DNA of 64,000 bases from Synergistaceae bacterium (GCA_017540085.1 JAFYBQ010000001.1:1-64000), one strand, 5' to 3'. Positions 40,555-50,984 are shown, numbered from the stretch's first letter. Program-made: numbers and translations. Notes: generated by a model from the sequence alone, not told the origin.

Positions 40555-41420
40555 AGCTGATATTTCTTTGTACGCTCGCATATTTCGTGATTGGCGCTCC
40601 CATTCAGATGACGAATATACTTCCTTCATTCGCGGGAATCAAAAACTTTCTGCCGTTCACGTTAGGGCTGTTCTTTGGTGCTTACGGTGTGGCGGGCTGC
40701 GTAATCGGGTGCATTGTCTCGGCGTTTTTCGTGAACCCGTCAATCTCTGATGTGATTCGTGAATGTTCCTGCGTAATCGTAACGGGACTCGGAATGTTTT
40801 ACGGCTGGCATTTCCTCAAAAAGTCCGGGCGAATCTCCTTCAAGACATGGCCGGATTATTCGCGCTATATTCTGCTGCTTGTGATTCTGAGCCTCTTTTC
40901 AGGGGTCATATACTCACCTTCAGGACTCGCCGTCAGTGTTCAGGCAGGACTCGCATATTTTCTCACGGGGCTTTTTATCGGAGTGCCTGTAAATATTCTG
41001 TTCTCATCACTTCTCTATATTGAGCCGGTAATGCCTCGCGGAAAAATCTTGTCATATGACGCTGAATTTTGCCTTTTGCCGAGTGCCGAATCACTTGAGG
41101 GAGCGAACGAGATTCTTGAAATGTCAGCAATGAAACGCGGCGTAAACATAAAACGAGTGCTTGAGATTCAGAGCTGCATAGAAGAGCTTGCAATACGAAT
41201 CCAAAACGCACAGCCTGACGCAAGAATTTCTGTCTCTGTAATATTCGGGGACGCAATATCAGCGAGACTCCATTACATCGGGGAAAAATATAACCCCTTC
41301 CACATTAGCAAAAACGAGGACGAAATAGACATAATGAGCCTCAAAATCATAAAGCACCGTGCAATCCGCGCCTCATTCAGCTACAGCGGAGGGGAAAACA
41401 CTGTACATGCAGTAGTGTAG
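40539..41420 (+). CDS. Membrane protein with degenerate HATPase (anti-sigma kinase-like) C-terminus
   Basis: This 293-aa protein has five to six predicted helices in residues 1-165, resembling small sensor/transport-like membrane modules (FLPFTLGLFFGAYGVAGCVIG). A cytosolic C-terminal region (about 175-293) resembles an RsbW/HATPase_c fold: EIQSCIEELAIRIQNA aligns with the kinase N-box EE-x-x-x-N-I, but the Mg-binding Asn is Arg, and IGEKYNPF replaces DNGxPFNP, losing the Asp. It is probably a non-catalytic membrane-tethered relative that could bind STAS proteins. The start is TTG 40539 behind AGGAGG at eight bases. The assignment of the tail is by pattern only. Confidence 0.65.
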   Translation: MREKLKLIFLCTLAYFVIGAPIQMTNILPSFAGIKNFLPFTLGLFFGAYGVAGCVIGCIVSAFFVNPSISDVIRECSCVIVTGLGMFYGWHFLKKSGRISFKTWPDYSRYILLLVILSLFSGVIYSPSGLAVSVQAGLAYFLTGLFIGVPVNILFSSLLYIEPVMPRGKILSYDAEFCLLPSAESLEGANEILEMSAMKRGVNIKRVLEIQSCIEELAIRIQNAQPDARISVSVIFGDAISARLHYIGEKYNPFHISKNEDEIDIMSLKIIKHRAIRASFSYSGGENTVHAVV

Positions 41421-41431
41421 GAGGATTTATC

Positions 41432-43453
41432 ATGCGTAAGTCAACAATCAAAAAGAAAGTGCGCGCTGTTGTTCTGTATATCTCCGTAACAGCGTTAATC
41501 ATAATGGGTGCTGTCGGCATTCTCGGAATGAGTCATATAAAGGATGACAGCGAACTAGCATTGATTCGCCAGATGGAGCAGAATCTGAGAAACATAACAG
41601 ACAGCCAGTCAGATTTAGCGGAGTCGGAGCTGGGTAAATATGCCGGATATGTTCAGAATTTCGCGGACTTCATTCACGGGCTTTATGTCAGTCCTGATTA
41701 TTATCTGCCTCATGAAGTTATGCCGCCGAAAATCGAGAACAGCGGAATACTTGCCATGCAGAGAGTCTTAGACCCAAGCGCAGACATTAACGCCCTCAAA
41801 TCTGAGATCAGCCTTCTGGGAAATCTCCGGCAGATCTGGGATCCCATCATAACCGCAAACAGTGATGTTATCACGTCAATTTACGCCGGAACAAAAACGG
41901 GCGCGATGATTGCATACGACAAAAATTCGTTTAACGCAGTCCCCAAAAACACAGCAGAAGCCTATTATGATTTTCACGATTCTGAATGGTACAAAAATGG
42001 CCAGGAAAAAGGAAAAGTATTCTTCACTGATGTATATTCAGACGCTTACAACATGGGAATGATGATAACCTGCGCCGCTCCGTTTTATGATGCTTCCGGG
42101 AATTTCGCCGGAGTTGTCGCAATGGACATGCTGATTTCGGATTTGTACCGGGCAATCATTGAGCTTGATTTCGGCCATGAGGACGCATATGCTTTTCTCT
42201 TTGACAGGAAAGGGGATCTGATTACGCCTCCTTCAGACGGCAAGAAACAGTACACGTATCACCCTGAAGACATATCATCACTTACAGCATACGAAATTGT
42301 GTCGGGTAAAACTGGAGTCTCATTGTCCGACAGCGGAGTCTATTACGCATACACGCCGATAGAAATAACGGGCTGGAAATTCTGCGTCAGAATCCCTCAG
42401 AGCGTCATACTTGCGCCTGTCCGCGATGTGAACGAGCGCGTCATTTTCACTATCCTGTCATTTCTCGGTGCGTTCGTGATAGTCGTTGTGCTTGCGGTCA
42501 TTGCCTCGCGTAAATTCTCGCATAAGCTGACAGAGCCGATAATCGCCCTTGAAGATGACGTGCATAAAATCTCAGGCGGAAATCTCGATTACCGCGCCGA
42601 AATCAGAACGAATGACGAAATCGGAGACCTCGCAAAATCCTTCAACGACATGGCCGCGTCCCTCAAAGACTACGTGAAGAACCTCGCCGCCGTAACAGCC
42701 GAGAAAGAACGAATCGGGGCAGAGCTGAACATAGCGACACAGATTCAGGCCGACATGCTTCCCCGTATATTCCCGCCGTTCCCGGAGCGCAAAGAGTTCG
42801 ACATTTACGCCACAATGAACCCGGCCAAAGAAGTCGGCGGTGATTTCTATGATTTCTTCCTTGTTGATGACGATCATTTAGCTATGGTCATGGCTGACGT
42901 TTCCGGGAAGGGAGTCCCCGCGGCGTTATTCATGGTGATAGCAAAGACGCTCATCAAGAACCGCGCACAGATGGGCGGCACTCCTTCAGAAATTCTTGCT
43001 GACGTGAACAATCAATTATGCGAGGGGAACGAGGCTGAATTGTTCGTTACTGTGTGGCTTGGCATTCTCGAAATATCAACCGGCCATGTTTCAGCGTCAA
43101 ACGCAGGCCACGAATACCCCGCTATATATCGTCCGGGCGAGGGCTATACGCTCTTCAGGACAAAACAGAGTCCCGCCGTTGCCACAATGGAAGGTATACG
43201 CTTCAAGCCCAGCGAGTTCACATTGAATCCGGGCGATGATTTGTACCTTTACACGGACGGAGTAGCGGAGGCGACAAATTCACATGATGAGCTTTACGGG
43301 ACAGACAGAATGATTGACGCGCTGAATCACACTGACGGGATGACGGTTGAAGAAATTTTGCGGACAATGAAGAAATCCGTCGATGATTTCACCGGGGACG
43401 CTCCGCAGTTTGACGACATCACAATGCTGTCCCTGAAGTATTACGGAAAATAA
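41432..43453 (+). CDS. Receptor-type SpoIIE/RsbU phosphatase with Cache domain
   Basis: This 673-aa protein contains an N-terminal membrane segment, an extracytoplasmic double-Cache-type sensor (about 40-330; WYKNGQEKGKVFFTDVYSD and GVVAMDMLISDLYRAI), a second membrane segment near 340-360, a HAMP linker, and a PP2C-type SpoIIE phosphatase from about 430. Metal-binding Asp residues are in GGDFYDFF, MADVSGKGVPAALF and FDDITMLSL. It would sense an external ligand and dephosphorylate the STAS protein encoded at 38409. The start is ATG 41432 with AGGAGG. The phosphatase half is a close paralogue of the next gene. Confidence 0.93.
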   Translation: MRKSTIKKKVRAVVLYISVTALIIMGAVGILGMSHIKDDSELALIRQMEQNLRNITDSQSDLAESELGKYAGYVQNFADFIHGLYVSPDYYLPHEVMPPKIENSGILAMQRVLDPSADINALKSEISLLGNLRQIWDPIITANSDVITSIYAGTKTGAMIAYDKNSFNAVPKNTAEAYYDFHDSEWYKNGQEKGKVFFTDVYSDAYNMGMMITCAAPFYDASGNFAGVVAMDMLISDLYRAIIELDFGHEDAYAFLFDRKGDLITPPSDGKKQYTYHPEDISSLTAYEIVSGKTGVSLSDSGVYYAYTPIEITGWKFCVRIPQSVILAPVRDVNERVIFTILSFLGAFVIVVVLAVIASRKFSHKLTEPIIALEDDVHKISGGNLDYRAEIRTNDEIGDLAKSFNDMAASLKDYVKNLAAVTAEKERIGAELNIATQIQADMLPRIFPPFPERKEFDIYATMNPAKEVGGDFYDFFLVDDDHLAMVMADVSGKGVPAALFMVIAKTLIKNRAQMGGTPSEILADVNNQLCEGNEAELFVTVWLGILEISTGHVSASNAGHEYPAIYRPGEGYTLFRTKQSPAVATMEGIRFKPSEFTLNPGDDLYLYTDGVAEATNSHDELYGTDRMIDALNHTDGMTVEEILRTMKKSVDDFTGDAPQFDDITMLSLKYYGK

Positions 43454-43454
43454 A

Positions 43455-45071
43455 ATGATGAGGAATAATATTGCCGTACAGATTGTAGCCGTATTCGTCT
43501 GCGTAATCGCGCTTCTTGCGGTTTTCGTGTGCGTAACGGGCTACACTCAGTTCACGCTGTCAGTGTCGACACAGTACGAGGATTGCGCCTACAACACCGC
43601 CCGGACAGCCGCGACAATGATTCCCCCTGAGCTTTTTACGGGAGAGTCCGCCGGGGCTGATTACAGTATGCGCTTCAGAATGCTCAATGACGAATGGGAA
43701 CGCCTCGCAAACACTCAGGACGCTACATTCATTTACCTTATACGCCCGGACAAGACAGACTACAATCACATAGAGTTTTTCCTCAGCATAATGAACAGCT
43801 CCGCGAATTACGAGCGTTACCCAAGCGGCTACGTTCGCAAGACAACGAATGACGAATACCGCCAAGCCTACAGAGAAATCTGCGAGAACGGAAAGCAGAA
43901 GGCAACAATTTTCCGCGACAAGGGCGACAGTGAGACAGGGCATCACATCACCGTAATGATTCCCGTGAAGACAGGGAAATCCGGGACTGTCGACTGGATT
44001 CTATGCGTACAGCGTCAGATGGAGCGGCTGAACTTTTACCGAAAATCCTACGTCAGGCATGTAGCATTCGGGGCGGCTGTCATTCTCGGATTCATTCTCG
44101 TGGTTTACGGGGTGTACCTTGGGCGTGCGCTGATTGTCCCGCTGAGGAAAATTGCGGCGGAGGCTGTGAGATTCGCGGGCGAGCATACAGAGCCGGAGTC
44201 CCCTCTCGGACATGACATAACATCACAGAACGAAATCGGGAAGTTAGCGCGGACTGTTGACGCTATGGAGTCGCAGGTTCTCACCTACATAGACAGCATA
44301 ACCCAAATCACAAAGGAGAAGGAACAAATCAAAGCCGAACTCAATATAGCCGCGCAGATTCAATTGAGTATGCTCCCGCGTGAGTTTCCGCAGAAAAAAG
44401 AGTTTGAGATTTTCGCGACAATGACTCCCGCAAAGGAGGTCGGCGGAGATTTCTACGACTTCTTCATGATTGACGGGAATCACATCGCGCTTGTTATGGC
44501 TGACGTGTCAGGGAAGGGAATCCCGGCGGCTTTGTTCATGGCAATATCGAAAGCGTTAATCAGGACACGGGCGCAAATGGGCGGGACTCCCTCTGAAATT
44601 CTCGCGGACGTGAACAGCCAGCTTTGCGAAAGGAACGAGGCCGAATTATTCGTTACGGTGTGGCTTGGGATTCTCGACATCTCAACGGGTCATGTTACTG
44701 CCTCCAATGCCGGCCATGAATACCCCGCAATCTACCGCCCGAATGAAGGCTATACACTCTTCAGGACGAAACAGAGTCCGGCAGTCGCTACGATGGAGGG
44801 ACTCAGGTTCAGAGGCTCGGAATTTACGCTCAATCCCGGCGATATTCTTTACATTTACACGGACGGAGTCGCCGAGGCCACGAACATTAGCGGGGAGCTT
44901 TACGGCACTGAAAGAATGATTGACGCGCTGAATCATACTGAGGGAATGACGGCTGAAGATATTTTGCGGACTCTGAAGAAGTCTGTTGACGATTTCACCG
45001 GAGACGCACCGCAGTTTGATGATATAACAATGCTCGCGCTGAAATATTACGGAAGGGGAGAAAACATTTGA
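43455..45071 (+). CDS. Second receptor-type SpoIIE/RsbU phosphatase
   Basis: This 538-aa protein has two membrane segments (about 8-30 and 195-220) enclosing a smaller extracytoplasmic sensor of about 165 residues that does not look like the double Cache of its neighbour. A HAMP-like linker and a SpoIIE PP2C domain from about 285 follow, with GGDFYDFFMIDG, MADVSGKGIPAALF and FDDITMLAL. The C-terminal 250 residues are nearly identical in protein to the preceding gene but differ at many synonymous sites. Different sensors on the same output domain imply that two signals feed one switch. It starts one base after the preceding stop. Confidence 0.92.
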   Translation: MMRNNIAVQIVAVFVCVIALLAVFVCVTGYTQFTLSVSTQYEDCAYNTARTAATMIPPELFTGESAGADYSMRFRMLNDEWERLANTQDATFIYLIRPDKTDYNHIEFFLSIMNSSANYERYPSGYVRKTTNDEYRQAYREICENGKQKATIFRDKGDSETGHHITVMIPVKTGKSGTVDWILCVQRQMERLNFYRKSYVRHVAFGAAVILGFILVVYGVYLGRALIVPLRKIAAEAVRFAGEHTEPESPLGHDITSQNEIGKLARTVDAMESQVLTYIDSITQITKEKEQIKAELNIAAQIQLSMLPREFPQKKEFEIFATMTPAKEVGGDFYDFFMIDGNHIALVMADVSGKGIPAALFMAISKALIRTRAQMGGTPSEILADVNSQLCERNEAELFVTVWLGILDISTGHVTASNAGHEYPAIYRPNEGYTLFRTKQSPAVATMEGLRFRGSEFTLNPGDILYIYTDGVAEATNISGELYGTERMIDALNHTEGMTAEDILRTLKKSVDDFTGDAPQFDDITMLALKYYGRGENI

Positions 45072-45466
45072 AGGAACTTACCACAGAGGCCAGCGTTGCG
45101 AAACTTGATGAAGTGATTGATTTCATTGACGCATTTCTTGAAGAGCATGAATGCCCGATGAAGACAATGACTCAAATCAACGTTGCCGCAGAGGAAATTT
45201 TCGTGAACATCGCGCACTATTCCGGCTCGGAGAAGGCTACAATCACCGTCAGCAAATCCGATGGCATGGCCGAGATCACATTCACCGACAACGGGCGGCC
45301 ATATAACCCGCTCGAAAAGCCTGACCCCGATATAACATTGCCCGCAGAGGAACGCGACATAGGCGGATTGGGTATATTTATCGTCAAAAAGACAATGGAC
45401 AGCGTTAGCTACGACTGCCGGGACGGGTGCAATATTTTCACCATGCGGAAAAGGATTGAGGCTTGA
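45068..45466 (+). CDS. RsbW-like serine kinase / anti-sigma factor
   Basis: This 132-aa stand-alone HATPase_c protein has an intact ATP site: N-box VAAEEIFVNIAHY near residue 46, FTDNGRPYNPLEKPD near 76, and GGLGIFIVKKTMDSVSY near 99. This family phosphorylates STAS antagonists and sequesters a sigma factor or other target. No sigma factor gene is next to it, so its target is not evident. TTG 45068 overlaps the phosphatase stop by four bases, and its own stop overlaps the next start by one. Confidence 0.93.
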   Translation: MKELTTEASVAKLDEVIDFIDAFLEEHECPMKTMTQINVAAEEIFVNIAHYSGSEKATITVSKSDGMAEITFTDNGRPYNPLEKPDPDITLPAEERDIGGLGIFIVKKTMDSVSYDCRDGCNIFTMRKRIEA

Positions 45467-46383
45467 TGTTTATCGGGCGCGACATTGAATTATCACAGCT
45501 AGAGGAAGCATATTCGGCGGACGGCTGCAAAATTTTCGCTGTTTACGGGGCGAGGGGAGTCGGTAAAACGACTCTCATTGAGGAATTTTGCCGGGACAAG
45601 AACGCCATAATATACTCTCCTGTTTTCGGGGACGGAAAAGCCAACCTCACGCACTTTTCGGGGATTGTCCTGCGTCATTTCGGGGACATGAGTCATCCTG
45701 CGTTCCAGTACTGGGAAGACGTGCTTAAATACATTGCCGGGAAAAATCAGCGTATTGTGATTGTTGTTGACAGTGCTGACCTTTTCGCGGCGAAATTCCC
45801 CGTAGTCATGAAAGTTTTTGCGAGGGCTGTTGACTCAGTATTCAGGGACAGGAACATACTGCTGATATTTTCATTAGTGAATCTCACCGGGCTTAGAGCT
45901 GCCGGAATGTATGACCGTGCGACAATAATACATCTCGGAAAATTCCTGACAGAGAAAAATATAGAGAGCCTAAAGCGCGAGGAAATGAAGCGGACTGTCA
46001 TAGGCGGGGCGAAATTCGTCCAAGTTTCAGCCGACAGCGTTATACTCCGCGAGGGTGAGACTAACAGCGAGATGTACAAGATAATTTCAGGGCGGGCGGT
46101 GTGCGACATCAATCACGATACGGATGAAGAATATCTGCTTGGGAGTCTCAATGAGGGAAAAACTTTCGGCGAATATTCCCTGCTGACTGACAGCCCCGGA
46201 ATTTACACCGTTACGGCCTACAGTGATATGCTCCTGCTGAAGATAAGCCGCGATGATTTCGAGGGCTTCATACAGATGAACGCGGCTAACTCCGTCAACA
46301 TCATGCGGAATATGTCGGCCATGATGAAGATGATGAAGGTCAATATCGACATGCTGAACGGTGAATTACATCCCAAAGAGTAA
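45466..46383 (+). CDS. P-loop ATPase fused to a cyclic-nucleotide-binding-like domain
   Basis: This 305-aa protein has a P-loop YGARGVGKTTLIEEF near residue 25 and a Walker B-like IVIVVDSADLFA near 103. The domain is a shortened AAA/STAND-like ATPase (the IGRDIELSQLEEAY start is typical of ATPases of that clade). A cNMP/Crp-like beta-roll spans about 185-285 (VILREGETNSEMYKIISGRA, GKTFGEYSLLTDSPG). The phosphate-binding Arg expected after the cassette (PRxA) is absent, so classical cAMP binding is doubtful. There is no DNA-binding helix-turn-helix. It is the last gene of the locus. ATG 45466 overlaps the RsbW stop. Confidence 0.8.
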   Translation: MFIGRDIELSQLEEAYSADGCKIFAVYGARGVGKTTLIEEFCRDKNAIIYSPVFGDGKANLTHFSGIVLRHFGDMSHPAFQYWEDVLKYIAGKNQRIVIVVDSADLFAAKFPVVMKVFARAVDSVFRDRNILLIFSLVNLTGLRAAGMYDRATIIHLGKFLTEKNIESLKREEMKRTVIGGAKFVQVSADSVILREGETNSEMYKIISGRAVCDINHDTDEEYLLGSLNEGKTFGEYSLLTDSPGIYTVTAYSDMLLLKISRDDFEGFIQMNAANSVNIMRNMSAMMKMMKVNIDMLNGELHPKE

Positions 46384-46397
46384 CAAACAACAAAAAA

Positions 46398-46433
46398 TCC
46401 CCCCTGCCGTTTCTGACAAGGGGGAAAAATTTT
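46398..46433. terminator. Bidirectional intrinsic terminator between the signalling locus and secF
   Basis: A C-rich arm at about 46399-46404 pairs with GGGGG at 46420-46424. AAAAATTTT follows on the plus strand, and a T6 run follows the stem on the minus strand, so the convergent units probably share it. Confidence 0.75.
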
Positions 46434-46443
46434 GTCCGTTAAG

Positions 46444-47298
46444 TTATTTCTTCCTTCCCTGCCATTCACAGAGAAGCCCCGTTGCAACCATCATAGAACT
46501 CCACGTGCCTGCAATCATTCCGACTAACATAGCGTAGCTGAACGCCATTAACACCGGCCCGCCCCAGACGCAAAGAGCGATGACCGGGAATAGTGTCGTA
46601 AGTGTCGTGTTGATTGTACGCGCCAATGTCTGATTCAGCGACTTGTTGACGAGGTTCACGATGCCCTCGCGGGATAATGTCCCCCAGTTTTCGCGCACTC
46701 GGTCAAGAATTATGATCGTGTTGTTCAGCGAGTATCCCACAATCGTAAGTATCGCCGCAATGAATGACGAGCCTATTTCCATTTGGGTAACGCTGAAGAA
46801 TCCCAGCGCGATAATCACATCATGCACGAGAGGCACAACGCTGACCACAGCAAAACGGAACTGGAAACGCAGCGTAATGTATATCAGTATGGCGGCAAGC
46901 GCAATTGTTACGCCTATGACAGCCTGACGGCGCAATTCTCCTCCGACAACGGGGCCGACTTTCTCAAAGCCTGTAACCTTCATGTCGGGATATTTTGCGG
47001 TCAAAGCCTTAACGACAGACTCGCGGCTCTCTTCTGTGTCCTCGTTCGTGCGGATGATGATTCCCTTCTCGCCGAAATTCTGAATCATCGCACCTTTTGC
47101 CACGATTGACGAAATGACATTGCGAACCTCGGCAATATCCGGGCGCGTGTCGAACTCTGTCTGAATTACGTTGCCCCCCGTGAAATCGATTCCGAGATTG
47201 AGTCCCTTTGTGAAGAGTAATACGAGACTGGCGATAACAAGCACAAGGCTGACAGTGAGGGCAAATTTGCGGTGCTTCATGAAGTCAATATTTCTCAT
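46444..47298 (-). CDS. secF: Protein translocase subunit SecF
   Basis: This 284-aa RND-type accessory subunit of the Sec translocon has six membrane helices. LGIDFTGGNVIQTEF forms the first extracytoplasmic segment and helix 4/5 carry SSFIAAILTIVGYSLNNTIIILDRVREN, the region used in proton-driven pulling of exported proteins. Its ATG overlaps the secD stop by four bases (ATGA). Length is normal. Confidence 0.96.
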   Translation of the reverse strand: MRNIDFMKHRKFALTVSLVLVIASLVLLFTKGLNLGIDFTGGNVIQTEFDTRPDIAEVRNVISSIVAKGAMIQNFGEKGIIIRTNEDTEESRESVVKALTAKYPDMKVTGFEKVGPVVGGELRRQAVIGVTIALAAILIYITLRFQFRFAVVSVVPLVHDVIIALGFFSVTQMEIGSSFIAAILTIVGYSLNNTIIILDRVRENWGTLSREGIVNLVNKSLNQTLARTINTTLTTLFPVIALCVWGGPVLMAFSYAMLVGMIAGTWSSMMVATGLLCEWQGRKK

Positions 47299-48683
47299 TT
47301 CCTCACGATCTCCTTTCCGCGCTTTACGAACAACTGCAATATAGCCCGCGTTACGACAATGTTAGCGAAAACGCTCGCCACAAGTCCAACCGACAGCGTT
47401 ACGCCAAATCCGCGCACAGAGCCTGACCCGAAATAAAACAGCACCAGCGCCGCAATCAGTGTCGTGATGTTGGAGTCAAGAATCGTAACAAGTGCTTTGC
47501 GGAATCCTGCGTCAAGAGCCGCCATAGGAGTTTTGCCCGTCTTCTGCTCTTCCTTCACGCGCTCATATATCAGCACATTTCCGTCAACAGCCATTCCCAA
47601 TGTCAGAATGATTCCCGCGATGCCCGGCAATGTCAGAGTCGCATTGAACGCAATCAATCCCGCGAAAATTAACAGCACCGTAACAGCAAGCGCGAAATCT
47701 GCGGCGAGTCCCCGGAACTGGTAGTATATCAGCATGAACACAAGCACCATTCCCGCACCGAACAAGCCCGCTTCAAGTCCCTGCCTCACGCTGTCAGCTC
47801 CCAGGCTCGGCCCTACTGACCTGTTCTCGGCAATCTCGACAGCCACAGGGAGCGCACCTGCCTTCAGCATTATCGCGAGTCTTCCGGCCTCCTCAGAGCT
47901 GAAACGCCCGGTAATCTGAGCATTTCCCCCGGCGATTCTGTCCTGCACAACGGGAGCGGAGATTACAACGTCATCAAGCACAATGGCGAGCTGTTTGCCG
48001 ACAAGTTTGGCGGTTGCGTCCTCAAAGAGTTTTGCGCCCTCGCTGTTGAACTCAATCGACACTCCGAGACGGCCGAGGCTGTCCGGGTTGACTTGGGCAT
48101 TCACTAAATCTTTTCCCGACAAAAGCACAGGGCCGAGAAGGTAATATCTTCCGGCTTCCTCAGCAGGTGCTACGATTGAGCCGGGTACGTCATTCACTCT
48201 TGCCTGAAAATCTGCACTTGCTGTGCTTAACTGGTCTATTGCCTTCTGCCATCTCTCCTGAGCCTGAACGAACTGAATATCACTGTCGTAATTGCTCCTA
48301 ATCGGTGCGGGAGGAGGAGTCCCCGTTGAGTCTATGACCTCGCGGAAATCCATTTGTGCCGTGCGTCCGATAAGCTCAAGTGCCGCGGCGGGATCCTGTA
48401 TTCCGGGAAGGTCAACTATTATGCGGTCGCTTCCTGATTTCTGTATGATAGGCTCTGCGACTCCGTACTGGTCAATACGATTCCTCAATACGGCAAGTAA
48501 TCTGTCTATGCTGTCATCGCCGAGGGGATTTTCGGGTGTTCCTTTTGCCTGTAGGACAATGTGCGCGCCCCCCCGCAGGTCGAGTCCCAAGTTAAGCCCG
48601 TCCCGGCTGAAGTACGCGAAACATGCCGCCCCCGCAACTACAATCAGCACAAGCCAGAGGCGTAATCTGTCGGTGCGGTTCAT
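47295..48683 (-). CDS. secD: Protein translocase subunit SecD
   Basis: This 462-aa partner of SecF has an N-terminal helix, a large extracytoplasmic P1 region (GLNLGLDLRGGAHIVLQAKG; IIVDLPGIQDPAAALELIGRTA) and five C-terminal helices with LPGIAGIILTLGMAVDGNVLIYERVKEE. The length fits the shorter SecD forms of many anaerobes. The start overlaps the yajC stop by one base (TAATG). Confidence 0.96.
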   Translation of the reverse strand: MNRTDRLRLWLVLIVVAGAACFAYFSRDGLNLGLDLRGGAHIVLQAKGTPENPLGDDSIDRLLAVLRNRIDQYGVAEPIIQKSGSDRIIVDLPGIQDPAAALELIGRTAQMDFREVIDSTGTPPPAPIRSNYDSDIQFVQAQERWQKAIDQLSTASADFQARVNDVPGSIVAPAEEAGRYYLLGPVLLSGKDLVNAQVNPDSLGRLGVSIEFNSEGAKLFEDATAKLVGKQLAIVLDDVVISAPVVQDRIAGGNAQITGRFSSEEAGRLAIMLKAGALPVAVEIAENRSVGPSLGADSVRQGLEAGLFGAGMVLVFMLIYYQFRGLAADFALAVTVLLIFAGLIAFNATLTLPGIAGIILTLGMAVDGNVLIYERVKEEQKTGKTPMAALDAGFRKALVTILDSNITTLIAALVLFYFGSGSVRGFGVTLSVGLVASVFANIVVTRAILQLFVKRGKEIVRK

Positions 48684-49066
48684 TAAGAGGCTGCCTCCGT
48701 TTTCGCTGTGCTGACTGCGCGTTTGCCCTGTACGGCTGATTTCAGGATTGTTACGCGGACTCCCTCGGCTATCTCAATCTGGAACGAGTCATCACGAACT
48801 TCACGAACAGTCCCGTAGAAGCCGCCGATTGTGATTATCTGATCTCCGCGGGCTATGCTGTCTATCATGTTTTTCTGCTGCTTGTCGCGTTTCTTCTGAG
48901 GCCGGATAATGAAGAAGTAGAATATCAGCACGAATATTGCGAGCGGGAATAACATACCCATCAATCCGCCCTGCTGCGCTGCTCCTCCTTCTGCACCGCC
49001 AGCCCCCCCGCCTGTTGAAGGCGCACTGCCTCCGCAGGGGTTTACTGCTGTTGTTGATTCTGCCAT
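48683..49066 (-). CDS. yajC: Preprotein translocase subunit YajC
   Basis: This 127-aa protein has one membrane helix (GMLFPLAIFVLIFYFFIIRPQKKRDK) and the conserved soluble region IARGDQIITIGGFYGTVREV. A Gly/Ala-rich N-terminal tail precedes the helix. yajC-secD-secF is the standard gene order; a GGAGG site lies 12 bases upstream of the ATG. Confidence 0.95.
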   Translation of the reverse strand: MAESTTAVNPCGGSAPSTGGGAGGAEGGAAQQGGLMGMLFPLAIFVLIFYFFIIRPQKKRDKQQKNMIDSIARGDQIITIGGFYGTVREVRDDSFQIEIAEGVRVTILKSAVQGKRAVSTAKTEAAS

Positions 49067-49090
49067 GTCGATAAAATTACCTCCAAAAAA

Positions 49091-49513
49091 TTATTTCCTG
49101 TGCCACGCTACTGCTTCAATCTCAATTTTCACGCCCTTGGGCAAATCCTTCACCGCAACGAATGACCGCGCCGGGGCATTGTTCGGGAAATACTCAGCGT
49201 AGACAGCATTGACTTCCGCAAAGTCTGCGATGTCCGCCGCAAATACAGTAGTCTTCACAACGTCCGTGAGCCTGTACCCGGCCGCCTCAACAATTGCCTT
49301 CAGGTTTTCGAGCGAGCGTCTCGCCTGAAGTGAGACTGTCCCGGGGATTTCGCCTGTTGACGGGTCAACGGGGATCTGCCCTGAGACGTAGAGAAATTCT
49401 CCGGCCTGAATTGCCTGCGAGTATGGGCCGATTGCCGCGGGGGCTTTGTCGGTTGAAATTTTGCGCCGTAATACTACCTGTTCGAGAATTGAGTCGGGGT
49501 CTACAAATGCCAT
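49091..49513 (-). CDS. RidA-family enamine/imine deaminase
   Basis: This 140-aa protein is about 14 residues longer at the N-terminus than most RidA proteins; the family start corresponds to LRRKISTDKAPAAIGPYSQAI at residue 15. No alternative start codon lies close to that point, so the extension (MAFVDPDSILEQVV) appears real. The catalytic Arg is in NNAPARSFVAVKDLPKG, followed by the usual VEIEAVAW-type strand (IEIEAVAWHRK). RidA proteins remove reactive 2-aminoacrylate from PLP enzymes. It begins ten bases after eno. Confidence 0.93.
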   Translation of the reverse strand: MAFVDPDSILEQVVLRRKISTDKAPAAIGPYSQAIQAGEFLYVSGQIPVDPSTGEIPGTVSLQARRSLENLKAIVEAAGYRLTDVVKTTVFAADIADFAEVNAVYAEYFPNNAPARSFVAVKDLPKGVKIEIEAVAWHRK

Positions 49514-49522
49514 GATGATACC

Positions 49523-50854
<1,332 letters not shown>

Positions 50855-50984
50855 CTAATTATAATTGGCAACCGAAAAAATGAAAACGGTTTTTCACGGG
50901 GCTGATATATAATTTGCCTGTCCCTAGTGCATATTCCATGCGGGCGAGTCTGTATCATCAATAACATTTCAGTAGCGTGATTTC

